A DNA stretch of 7,769 nt from an uncultured Dialister sp. (GCF_900541605.1 NZ_UQKJ01000087.1:1-7769); one strand, 5' to 3'; numbered from the stretch's first letter, positions 1-6,215 are shown. A program made the numbers and translations. Notes: generated from the sequence alone by a model not told the origin.

Positions 1-104
1 GGCTTCTAGCTTCTAGCGGCTAGCAGCTAGAAGCCCCGTGCGAGTGACTCTACCCGTCAGCACCTCTCCAACAGCTCGACAAACCGCAATTTGATAAAGT
101 GGCC
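1..104 (-). repeat. Intergenic repeat copy A (partial, end only)
   Basis: This is the outer end of the intergenic repeat family, running off the left edge of the window. It starts with heptad units of the form TTCTAGC (1-33), followed by a block at 34-62 that is identical to 2276-2303 of copy B, then a distal part ending in GGCC. Read on the minus strand, the distal part (ATTGCGGTTTG, then GAGCTGTTGGAG) matches the left ends of copies B and C, so A is a left end in reverse orientation. It has no coding potential. Confidence 0.85.
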
Positions 105-113
105 TCAGTCATG

Positions 114-147
114 AAAAAAGTGCAGGAACTACATCCTGCACTTTTTC
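114..147 (-). terminator. Rho-independent terminator of the helicase gene, likely bidirectional
   Basis: A perfect 8-bp stem (GTGCAGGA at 120-127 with TCCTGCAC at 134-141) encloses a 6-nt loop. It is flanked by six A on the left (114-119) and five T on the right (142-146). Read on the minus strand it starts about 5 nt after the helicase TGA and ends in a U-run. The A/T symmetry would also let it stop transcription entering from the left. Confidence 0.9.
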
Positions 148-150
148 TAA

Positions 151-1668
151 TCAGTCTTCCTTGAAATAGGGTTTGAAATTCGATTCGTGAATATTCTTTT
201 CCCCATTCCGATTCTGTTTTCTCGGCCGGTTATCAAAGCGGCGGGACCGTTTGCCATCGAAGTGGCGGCCCCCTTCGTCCTTATTGAACCGCCGTCTGGG
301 GCGGTCCCCGTCGAAGTGGCGGCGCTGGCCGTTCCTGCGGCGCTTGAAATTCGGCATTTCTTCCGTAATCTTTACCGGTGTCACATCGGGCTGCTTGGTC
401 AAAAGCTTAATGGCCGCTGCCACCAGGGAAACGGAGTCCACATCATTCAGGAGATCCTCCGCGCTTTCCCTGTATTCTTCCAGACCGCCGCCCTGGGCTG
501 TATCGGAGAGGCTTTCGATGGCTGCCTTCTGGTTGCCTTCAATGACTTCCGCCAGTGTAGGCACGGACCGTCTCTTGATGCGGCGGCGAATGACACGTTC
601 AATATCACGAAGCTGTCCCATTTCCCGGGAAATGACGAAGGTCACCGCAAGCCCCGTCTTTCCGGCGCGGCCGGTACGGCCTACGCGGTGTACATAGATT
701 TCCGGATCCTGGGGCATATCGAAGTTATAGACATGGGTAACCCCGGAAATATCGAGGCCCCTGGCAGCTACGTCGGTGGCCACAAGGATATCGATGGTGC
801 CTTCCTTGAACTGGCGGACCACCGTATCCCGCTTCGGCTGGGACAGGTCTCCGTGAAGGCCTTCCGCCATGTATCCCCTCTTTTTCAGGGCTTCCGTCAC
901 TTCATCACAGCGCCGTTTCGTGCGGACAAAGACGATGGCCAGTTCCGGGTCCTGCATATCCAGGAGCCGGCAGAGGGCATCGAACTTCTGCCGGTCCGGC
1001 AGTTCGATATATTCCTGTTCAATGAGATCGATGGTCACAGTGGCCGCCTTGATTTTGACCAGTTCCGGATCCTTCAGGAATGTTTCCGCCAGTTCCCGGA
1101 TCGGTTCGGGCATGGTGGCGGAGAAGAACATGGTCTGCCGTTCTTCCGGAATGGCGGCCAGAATGGTGCGGATATCATCGATGAATCCCATATCCACCAT
1201 TTCGTCCCCTTCATCGAGGACAAGAATCTGCACATGGGACAGGTCGATGGTGCCCCGTTTCATGTGGTCCATAAGCCGGCCCGGGGTGGCTACAATAATG
1301 TTCGGATGCTTCCGGAGCGCTTTGAACTGCCGTTCAATATCCTGTCCCCCGTAAATGGGCAGGGCATGGACCGGAAGGTACTGGGCCAGATGGTTGATTT
1401 CTTCGGCAGACTGGATTGCCAGTTCCCGGGTAGGGGAAAGGACCACTGCCTGGGGTCCCGGCTTCGATGTGTCAATCCGTTCCAGGATGGGAATACCAAA
1501 GGCTGCGGTTTTCCCTGTCCCTGTCTGGGCCTGGCCGATCAGGTCCTTTCCGGCCATTGCCACCGGAATCGATGCCTTCTGGATAGGAGTCGGTTCCTCG
1601 AATCCCATATCCTCTACGGCCTTCAGTATTTCCGGCACAATACCCAGTTCTTTAAAAGTTTCGTACAT
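151..1668 (-). CDS. DEAD-box ATP-dependent RNA helicase (CshA/DeaD-like) with variant DEGD motif II
   Basis: This 505-residue protein should unwind RNA duplexes using ATP, in ribosome assembly or mRNA decay as known for CshA and DeaD. Visible motifs in order: Q motif around 23-30 (GFEEPTPIQ), motif I AQTGTGKT 47-54, Ia PTRELA 79-84, Ib TPGR 128-131, motif II 152-155, SAT 183-185, motif IV FVRT 247-250, motif V ATDVAARGLD 297-306 and motif VI HRVGRTGR 327-334. Motif II reads DEGD instead of DEAD, which is unusual. Residues about 397-435 resemble the segment after the core in Gram-positive CshA/DeaD proteins. From about 440 a strongly basic, probably disordered tail follows; it contains a near repeat (HFDGDRPRRRF at 451-461, HFDGKRSRRF at 469-478) and lacks an obvious DbpA RNA-binding domain. 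The start is set by AGGAGG 4 nt upstream (about 1672-1678). The gene is monocistronic, with its own promoter, structured leader and terminator. Confidence 0.95.
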   Translation of the reverse strand: MYETFKELGIVPEILKAVEDMGFEEPTPIQKASIPVAMAGKDLIGQAQTGTGKTAAFGIPILERIDTSKPGPQAVVLSPTRELAIQSAEEINHLAQYLPVHALPIYGGQDIERQFKALRKHPNIIVATPGRLMDHMKRGTIDLSHVQILVLDEGDEMVDMGFIDDIRTILAAIPEERQTMFFSATMPEPIRELAETFLKDPELVKIKAATVTIDLIEQEYIELPDRQKFDALCRLLDMQDPELAIVFVRTKRRCDEVTEALKKRGYMAEGLHGDLSQPKRDTVVRQFKEGTIDILVATDVAARGLDISGVTHVYNFDMPQDPEIYVHRVGRTGRAGKTGLAVTFVISREMGQLRDIERVIRRRIKRRSVPTLAEVIEGNQKAAIESLSDTAQGGGLEEYRESAEDLLNDVDSVSLVAAAIKLLTKQPDVTPVKITEEMPNFKRRRNGQRRHFDGDRPRRRFNKDEGGRHFDGKRSRRFDNRPRKQNRNGEKNIHESNFKPYFKED

Positions 1669-1698
1669 GTTTCCTCCTGTATGCGTTCATGGGTACGC

Positions 1699-1778
1699 GG
1701 GGCTTCCCCCTGTGAAAAGCAGGCATAATAATAAAATTCCTATGCACCCTGTGCATCTTCCCGGCATCTTTCACCGGG
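1699..1778 (-). promoter_or_regulatory. Small hairpins in the proximal leader of the helicase mRNA
   Basis: Three short inverted repeats lie between the upstream U-run and the ribosome binding site. They are CCCGG/CCGGG (1760-1764 with 1774-1778), ATGCAC/GTGCAT with a 3-nt loop (1742-1747 with 1751-1756) and GGGG/CCCC (1699-1702 with 1706-1709). The last lies about 20 nt upstream of the Shine-Dalgarno sequence. They make a densely folded leader plausible; a regulatory role is inference. I do not recognise a known riboswitch class. Confidence 0.45.
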
Positions 1779-1783
1779 GCATT

Positions 1784-1843
1784 AAAAAAGAGAACGCCAC
1801 AAGCGCCTCTCCCATGATTCAAGATCTATGATTGTCCGTTCTC
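1784..1843 (-). terminator. Terminator-like hairpin inside the helicase leader (possible attenuator or small RNA end)
   Basis: On the minus strand, GAGAGGCGC pairs with GGCGTTCTC (about 1803-1811 with 1790-1798, one bulge and one G-U pair) and is followed directly by six U (1784-1789). The same 3' arm CGTTCTC (1790-1796) is also perfectly complementary to GAGAACG further upstream in the RNA (1837-1843). Two alternative stems therefore share one arm. The structure sits about 50 to 75 nt after the predicted transcription start and well before the helicase ribosome binding site. It could be an attenuator or the 3' end of a small RNA of about 75 nt. No known family is recognised. Confidence 0.6.
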
Positions 1844-1867
1844 GCTGGATGCCTGCATATTATTGTA

Positions 1868-1897
1868 ATTATACCATACCGGGATAGAAAATTGGAA
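1868..1897 (-). promoter_or_regulatory. Extended -10 promoter for the helicase leader
   Basis: On the minus strand a perfect TATAAT (1868-1873) is preceded by TGG, giving an extended -10 element. A weak -35 candidate TTCCAA lies 18 bp upstream (1892-1897). The predicted transcription start is near 1861, giving a leader of about 190 nt before the helicase ATG. Confidence 0.7.
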
Positions 1898-1921
1898 ATA
1901 TATAAATAAAAAAATGAAAAC

Positions 1922-2339
1922 TCGGACTATTGCGGTGAGCTGTTAGAGCGAAGCTTACGGGTAGAGTCATTCGTGCGGGAGCTTCTAGCTGTTAGCTTCT
2001 AGCTGCCAGGAAAGCTCTACAGCCTACGGCACGAATGACTGGCGGGAACGTCGGATGGAAAGCGCCGCAGGCGAATCAGTTTTCCTAGTTGCTAACAGCT
2101 AGAAGCTAGGGAAGCGCTGATTAATTCGCAGAGTTAGATTTCATAAGGATTTTTATGCACTGCTTCGTCATAATCCTCCTTAAATAGCTCGCTATTCGCG
2201 TCGGATTATTCCTTGCATTGCATAAAAATCCAAGAATGAAATCTGACAACGATTTAATCAGCGCTTCCCTAGCAGCCCCGTGCGAGTGACTCTACCCGTC
2301 AGCGCCGAATACCAACAGCGGGGCAAACTGAAATTGGCC
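1922..2339 (+). repeat. Intergenic repeat copy B (full length, with nested palindrome)
   Basis: This copy fills the space between the helicase promoter and the 3' end of uspA. Its left end TCGGACTATTGCGG matches copy C. A 23-nt block at 1957-1979 is an inverted copy of 2277-2299 (20 of 23 positions), forming outer inverted ends. Inside are TTCTAGC/TGTTAGC heptads, with AGCTTCTAGCTGTTAGC (1980-1996) perfectly inverted at 2091-2107. A 12-bp perfect inverted pair also occurs (1965-1976 with 2029-2040). Blocks shared with copy C are GCTCTACAGCCTACGGCACG (2014-2033) and AAAGCGCCGCAGGCG. A separate 159-bp element is inserted at 2110-2268. No ORF of credible coding character lies within it. On the uspA strand this repeat is the first folded structure after the stop codon. 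Confidence 0.9.
2110..2268 (+). mobile_element. 159-bp palindromic MITE-like element, copy 1
   Basis: The element runs from GGAAGCGCTGATTAA to its inverse TTAATCAGCGCTTCC. It is an imperfect palindrome along most of its length, with inner arms around GGATTTTTATGCA and TGCATAAAAATCC and a central hairpin AATAGC-TC-GCTATT (2183-2196). The four bases CTAG flank it on both sides (2106-2109 and 2269-2272), consistent with a 4-bp target duplication. CTAG is itself a palindrome, however, so it could instead extend the inverted repeat. It encodes nothing. A near-identical copy, inverted relative to the surrounding repeat, lies at 5898-6056. Confidence 0.82.
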
Positions 2340-2348
2340 TGGCTCCAT

Positions 2349-2777
2349 TTACCTCACAATCGTTACGGCTGCCGTTACGTGGTGGAGGATGTACTGGCTC
2401 ACACTTCCCATAACAATGCTTTCCACAGATCCCCGGCCCCGGCTTCCCATGACGATGAGGTCCGCTTTCTTTTCCTTCCACACGGAGAAAAGGGTCTGCG
2501 GCGGCGCTCCGATGCGGACCAGGGTTTTCAATGGTACCGCAGGAGGCACCTTCCTGGCGTATCGGCCAATGAGCTTGTACCCCTCCTCCATGAGCTCCGC
2601 CGGAACGTAGCCGCTCATGGTGACCCGGTCCAAAGCGCTCATTTTCTCATTCATGTCCACCACATGGACCAGGAGGAGGGACGAATGGTACCGCCCTGCC
2701 ATGTCCAGAGCAAAGACAAAGGCCCTATCCGATTCCTCAGAGCCATCCAGGGGAACCATGATTTTTCTGATTTCCAT
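2349..2777 (-). CDS. Universal stress protein, UspA family, ATP-binding type
   Basis: This is a 142-residue single-domain Usp protein, the usual family length. It opens with KIMVPLDGSEES, including the conserved Asp11. Near the C terminus it carries the complete nucleotide-binding pattern G-2x-G-9x-G-S (G111, G114, G124, S125), so ATP binding is expected from family knowledge. Such cytoplasmic proteins help cells survive stress or growth arrest; the precise role here is unknown. An AGGAG site (about 2786-2792) sits 7 nt before the ATG and lies just upstream of, almost touching, the stop codon region of the permease gene, 18 bp away. It is therefore almost certainly the last gene of the marR-hlyD-permease operon. 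No terminator with a U-run follows; the mRNA runs into repeat copy B, whose hairpins may form its 3' end. Confidence 0.93.
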   Translation of the reverse strand: MEIRKIMVPLDGSEESDRAFVFALDMAGRYHSSLLLVHVVDMNEKMSALDRVTMSGYVPAELMEEGYKLIGRYARKVPPAVPLKTLVRIGAPPQTLFSVWKEKKADLIVMGSRGRGSVESIVMGSVSQYILHHVTAAVTIVR

Positions 2778-2795
2778 AGAACATTCTCCTTTCCT

Positions 2796-3944
2796 TCAGG
2801 GAAGAATCGATTCCTGGGCTTCTTCCTTTTCAGCCACGGCAGCCCGGTACCTTCTCCTCACGCTTTCAAAGCGGAGGCAGAACACGATGGCAATGGCTGC
2901 CAGGTACAGGAAGAAGGCACCGATTTCCTGCATGATATCGCTGAATCCGGCGCCCCGCATTATAATATCCCGGACAAAATGGAATTCCCAGGTCAGGGGG
3001 AAGAAATGGGAAAGAATTTTCACCCATTCCGGAATGAAAATCAGGGGGCCCGCCTGGCCGCCCAGGATAAACCCGCCGGGGATGAAGAGAATCATCCGGC
3101 TCGATGCGACGCCCGGATTGGCCGCAGTCCATCCAAAGAGGATGCTCATCATGCCCACACCCCAGATGTAGAAGAACTGGAGAGCCATGAAGAGAAACAT
3201 ATTTCCCGATATAACCATGTCTCCCCAGACCCGGAGGATGGCCATGCCGAGGAGGAGCGCCGTAAAGAGGCAGCCCATATAGGGCAGGATGCGGACCATG
3301 AGGTCAAAGGGAGAACCATGATCCATCAGTGCCTCCCACTTATGCTCCAGCTTCAGCCGGGGCACCATACCGATGGTGGCAAAGGTAAAAAACATACTGG
3401 AAAAGAAGAAAAGGAATCCTTCTGTCTCCGCATTACTCGTGCTGCCGCTGGGGTTAAAAAGGAGCCTCGTGCTGATGGAAATGCCGCCGGACTCCCCCTT
3501 GTCTTCCGCTGCTTCTGCATTGATGGTACCGGCCAGTTCATTCATGGCGGTCTGGATGTCCGCCGTCAGGGCCACATTGGTATAGTCGCAGTACAGGCCG
3601 ATATTGACGGACTGCCCGGAATATACATCCCGCTCCAGGTCCTTCGGCAGGCAGATCACCGCATAGGCCTTGTCTTCATAGAAGAATTTCTGGGGATCCG
3701 AGGGCGTATAAATGACGGAGCTCACCTTCATATGGCGGGAGGAATTGATGGCTTCCACCATTTCCTGGCTGTATCGGGAGTGGTCCAGGTCCACCACCAC
3801 CACATTCACGTCCCTGGCATAGTTATAGCCGAGAAAGACGGTGAAGAATACGGTAATCACAGAGGCCACCATGAGGGCCACCTTTTCATAGGGCATGCCC
3901 CGGCCGGAAAAGAGGAAATGAATCTCATCGACCAGCGAATTCAT
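2796..3944 (-). CDS. ABC-2 type transporter permease (YhhJ/YbhR-like)
   Basis: This 382-residue membrane protein has the ABC-2 permease layout. One N-terminal membrane segment (about 21-40) is followed by a large extracytoplasmic domain (about 41-175) with the typical start VNVVVVDLDHSRYSQ. Five more membrane segments follow, near 176-195, 217-236, 248-271, 284-305 and 341-358. The family-typical HFFPLTWEFHFVRDI stretch lies between the last two. Its start codon lies 20 bp inside the end of the hlyD-like gene, with GAGGTGG upstream of the ATG, so the two are translationally linked. The family normally works with an ATPase subunit and often a second permease to export drugs or lipids; neither is encoded here. 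The substrate cannot be deduced. Confidence 0.9.
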   Translation of the reverse strand: MNSLVDEIHFLFSGRGMPYEKVALMVASVITVFFTVFLGYNYARDVNVVVVDLDHSRYSQEMVEAINSSRHMKVSSVIYTPSDPQKFFYEDKAYAVICLPKDLERDVYSGQSVNIGLYCDYTNVALTADIQTAMNELAGTINAEAAEDKGESGGISISTRLLFNPSGSTSNAETEGFLFFFSSMFFTFATIGMVPRLKLEHKWEALMDHGSPFDLMVRILPYMGCLFTALLLGMAILRVWGDMVISGNMFLFMALQFFYIWGVGMMSILFGWTAANPGVASSRMILFIPGGFILGGQAGPLIFIPEWVKILSHFFPLTWEFHFVRDIIMRGAGFSDIMQEIGAFFLYLAAIAIVFCLRFESVRRRYRAAVAEKEEAQESILP

Positions 3945-5037
3945 GGCGGTCCACCTCGATTGTCATACCCGGAATGACGCCGGGTACCCGGTCTATATAG
4001 GTCCGGATCTGGAAAGCTGTCAGATCGGCGGAGCTCTTCTCCCGGGACATTTTGAAATCCGCAAATCCCGACGCCCTGGCAGCCAGCCGCACCGTACCGG
4101 GGACTTTGATGTTTCCGGCCACCGTATGTCCTGTGAGCCGGTCTCCTTCTTTCAGATTGCCCTTTTCCTCTTCATTAATATAAATATCATAGTAATACCG
4201 ATCGCTTTCGAGAAGAATCACCGGTGTATTGGCTGACACCATTTCCCCCTCCTTCGCTATGACCTTCAGAATTTTCCCGCCTTCCGGCGCCCGCAGGACC
4301 AGGCGGTCCCGGTTCACTTTCTGCTGGGCCAGCTGGACTTCCAGCTGCTTTTTCTGCTGTTTCAGGGACTCCAGGTCATTGGCCTTGTTATCGGCACTCT
4401 GCCGCTCCTGGCTGATGGAAGGAAGGGCAATATCCTCTGTGCTGTCACTGTCCTGTGCCCCGCCGAGAAGCTTATTCAGCAGTTCTTTCTGGGACCGCAC
4501 ATCGGCTTCCGCCACCCGAAGCTGGGCTGTCACATTATCCATTTCCATTTTAGAAATGGCGCCGGCATCCATGAGCTGGGCCATACGGTTATAATCGGAC
4601 AGCTTATTTTCATAGGAAGCCTGGGAAGAGGCGATGACCGCCTTCTGCTGGTCAATCTGCCGATGGGTCTCCACCTCGTCCGTATCGGCCTTCTGGTATG
4701 CCACGTCGATGGTGCCGGAGAGGGAAGCGATTTCCGCATCCATCTGGGCAATCTGGGATTCCAGCCGCTGTATGGTAAGATCCGTGTCGGTACTGTCCAT
4801 GACCATGAGGATATCTCCCCTTTGCACATGGTCCCCTTCCTTTACATTTTCTTTGAGCAGCCGTCCATTGACAGAATCAAAGGAAACCCGGACCTGTTCT
4901 GCCGTCACAATGCCATCCCTTTTTTCCTTCGCCATGGCCACGGCATCATGTCCCTTATACAGGAGAGCGAGTCCGCACAGGATGATGAGTCCCAGAAACA
5001 ACAAACCGATCCTCACCGGTTTACTATGAATATCCAT
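3925..5037 (-). CDS. HlyD-family periplasmic adaptor / membrane fusion protein
   Basis: This is a 370-residue adaptor subunit of an export system. Residues 8-27 form a single N-terminal membrane anchor. A first lipoyl-like half motif spans about 50-82 (FDSVNGRLLKENVKEGDHVQ, then RGDILMVMD). A long Gln/Glu/Lys/Ala-rich coiled-coil hairpin follows at about 85-245. The second lipoyl half is at 246-278 (RLVLRAPEGGKILKV), followed by a beta-barrel-like region. An ATG 12 nt further upstream is possible, but GGAGGG (5041-5047 region) lies 4 nt before the ATG at 5037 and decides for this start. It overlaps the permease gene by 20 bp. A MarR-type palindrome lies directly upstream. An adaptor implies a second membrane or thick envelope to cross, which fits the diderm Negativicutes; that is inference. 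Confidence 0.92.
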   Translation of the reverse strand: MDIHSKPVRIGLLFLGLIILCGLALLYKGHDAVAMAKEKRDGIVTAEQVRVSFDSVNGRLLKENVKEGDHVQRGDILMVMDSTDTDLTIQRLESQIAQMDAEIASLSGTIDVAYQKADTDEVETHRQIDQQKAVIASSQASYENKLSDYNRMAQLMDAGAISKMEMDNVTAQLRVAEADVRSQKELLNKLLGGAQDSDSTEDIALPSISQERQSADNKANDLESLKQQKKQLEVQLAQQKVNRDRLVLRAPEGGKILKVIAKEGEMVSANTPVILLESDRYYYDIYINEEEKGNLKEGDRLTGHTVAGNIKVPGTVRLAARASGFADFKMSREKSSADLTAFQIRTYIDRVPGVIPGMTIEVDRHEFAGR

Positions 5038-5053
5038 GAATCCCTCCATATAA

Positions 5054-5065
5054 TAAGTCGACTAA
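5054..5065 (-). promoter_or_regulatory. Second MarR/SlyA-like operator, upstream of the hlyD-like gene
   Basis: TAAGTCGACTAA (plus strand) is a palindrome with one mismatched pair, centred on GTCGAC. On the minus strand its context CTATTTAGTTAG matches CTATTTGGTTAG around the marR operator, so both sites probably bind the same regulator. It lies only about 17 nt from the hlyD ATG. An adjacent -10-like TTATAT (5048-5053) would start transcription inside the ribosome binding site, so the promoter for this site is unclear. Confidence 0.65.
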
Positions 5066-5081
5066 CTAAATAGGCATAAAT

Positions 5082-5116
5082 ACCTTTTCCCCACAGGCAG
5101 TTCTTTGGGGAAAGGT
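5082..5116. promoter_or_regulatory. Inverted repeat between marR and the hlyD-like gene
   Basis: ACCTTTTCCCC (5082-5092) is the inverse of GGGGAAAGGT (5107-5116) apart from one bulged base, with a loop of about 14 nt. No U-run follows on either strand, so a strong terminator is unlikely. It may fold in a marR read-through transcript and modulate the level of the downstream genes. Confidence 0.5.
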
Positions 5117-5154
5117 TCCCTATGGGAGCTGTAATAATTTTTAGAACTGTCCTT

Positions 5155-5646
5155 CTACTCTGGAGCCACCAGTTTCTTCAGGAGCCGGACCAGTTCCTTT
5201 TTCTCCAGGTTATCCAGTTTCCCAATGACCCGGGAAATCCTCCGGTAATGGGCCGGCAGGATGGCATCCATTTCTTTCCTGCCCTTTTCGGTCAGGTAAA
5301 TCTTCCGGCTTCTCCCGTCTTCCTCGTCCACCGCTTTTTCTACCTGCCCATCCCGTTCCATGCGGGCCAGCATGACGGAAATAGTGGCCTTTGTGACACC
5401 GGCGGCCTTCGCCAGGTCCGATGGCGTCATGCCTTCCCTGTGCTGGTGAAGAATAATCATGACGCAGAGCTTCCCCTGGGACATATGGTATTTCCGCTCC
5501 AGGATACCGTCGGTCCTATCCCGGATTTCTTCTGCCGCCTGCATGACGGTGAGCATGGTAATCACATCATCTGCCCGTATTTCAGGAACCATGCGGGCAT
5601 GGCTTTCCAGTTCTTCCTTCGTAGGAAATAAAAAGTTCTTATACAT
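5155..5646 (-). CDS. MarR-family transcriptional regulator
   Basis: This 163-residue winged-helix dimeric regulator is of normal MarR size. The winged helix-turn-helix spans about 57-125. It includes LAKAAGVTKATISVMLARME (78-97, with the recognition helix) and the wing VDEEDGRSRKIYLTEKG (106-122), which carries the typical D-x-R basic wing pattern. The reading frame is open further upstream to 5745. However, GAGGA sits 7 nt before the ATG at 5646 and the predicted transcription start lies near 5663, so the shorter form is chosen. The extra upstream codons would also run into repeat copy C. It lies 117 bp before the hlyD-like gene on the same strand and very probably represses itself and the efflux genes until a small ligand binds. 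The ligand is unknown. Confidence 0.93.
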   Translation of the reverse strand: MYKNFLFPTKEELESHARMVPEIRADDVITMLTVMQAAEEIRDRTDGILERKYHMSQGKLCVMIILHQHREGMTPSDLAKAAGVTKATISVMLARMERDGQVEKAVDEEDGRSRKIYLTEKGRKEMDAILPAHYRRISRVIGKLDNLEKKELVRLLKKLVAPE

Positions 5647-5669
5647 TATGTTCCTCATCACCGATTTCT

Positions 5670-5698
5670 TATTAATTAGCAAGCTAACCAAATAGTAA
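5670..5698 (-). promoter_or_regulatory. marR promoter with SlyA-type operator in the spacer
   Basis: On the minus strand a weak -35 TTACTA (5693-5698) and a -10 TTAATA (5670-5675) are separated by exactly 17 bp. The spacer contains TTAGCAAGCTAA on the plus strand (5676-5687), a perfect palindrome equal to the published SlyA consensus operator. A repressor bound there would block RNA polymerase, which is the standard arrangement for MarR autoregulation. The predicted leader is about 17 nt and includes the ribosome binding site. Confidence 0.8.
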
Positions 5699-5737
5699 CT
5701 GCTCCTCCCCCTTTTAGTCAAAGCCGAAAATAAGGAA

Positions 5738-6165
5738 TCGGACAATTGCGGTTTGACGAGCTGTTAGAGTGACGATGATGGTTAGAGTCATTCGTGCGGG
5801 GCTCCTAGCTGCTAGCTCCTAGCAATCAGGAAGCTCTACAGCCTACGGCACGGCTTACTTCCAGATACCCCGATTGAAAGCGCCGCAGGCGGATCAAGGA
5901 AGCACTGATTAAATCGTTGTCAGATTTCATTCTTGGATTTTTATGCAATGCGAGGAATAACTCGACGCGAATAGCGAGCTATTTAAGGAGAGTTATGACG
6001 AAGCAGTGCATAAAAATCCTTATGAAGTCTGACTCTGCGAATTAATCAGCGCTTCCTTAGCTTTCCCGGCTGCTAACAGCTGGAAGCTAACAGCCCCGTG
6101 CGGGTGACTCTGCACACAAACATCATAACCGCCAATTCCCAACAACTCGCGATACTGAAATCGGC
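5738..6165 (+). repeat. Intergenic repeat copy C (full length, with nested palindrome)
   Basis: This copy has the same orientation and block order as copy B: TCGGACAATTGCGG left end, GAGCTGTTAGAG, the AGAGTCATTCGTGCGGGGCT block, TCCTAGC/TGCTAGC heptads and GCTCTACAGCCTACGGCACG. AAAGCGCCGCAGGCG and right-side GCTAACA/GCTGGAA heptads follow, then the right end. The right end (6091-6165) carries a TGCACACAAACAT variant not found in A or B but shared with copy D. It lies between divergently transcribed marR and the amidohydrolase gene. The nested 159-bp palindrome sits before the right-hand heptads here, whereas in copy B it sits after them. Confidence 0.9.
5898..6056 (-). mobile_element. 159-bp palindromic MITE-like element, copy 2
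   Basis: Its reverse complement aligns with 2110-2268 over the full 159 bp with only about eight differences. Relative to the flanking repeat blocks it is therefore inverted. The ends are GGAAGCACTGATTAA and TTAATCAGCGCTTCC. Flanking bases are TCAA on the left and TTAG on the right, so no clean target duplication survives. If the element is removed, the joined flanks align well with the equally emptied copy B, which shows it is a discrete insertion. It has no coding capacity. Confidence 0.82.
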
Positions 6166-6215
6166 TGCCCCACGGGGATATGGAAAATATTTACAAACAT
6201 TTTTCAAAATACCTA

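Noticed and set aside
1..33. The TTCTAGC heptads as a CRISPR array
   Set aside because: The units are 7 bp, contiguous and without unique spacers, and no cas genes are present.
187..1728. A 513-codon plus-strand open frame opposite the helicase gene
   Set aside because: It is the antisense shadow of the helicase. It has no ribosome binding site and its composition reflects reverse-complemented conserved motifs.
2280..3977. A 565-codon plus-strand open frame across uspA and the permease gene
   Set aside because: It spans two genes with clear family motifs on the other strand, begins inside repeat copy B, and has no recognisable domain.
5155..5745. A longer marR product starting at 5745
   Set aside because: The upstream extension crosses the predicted promoter and operator and enters the repeat. 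The well-placed GAGGA supports the start at 5646.
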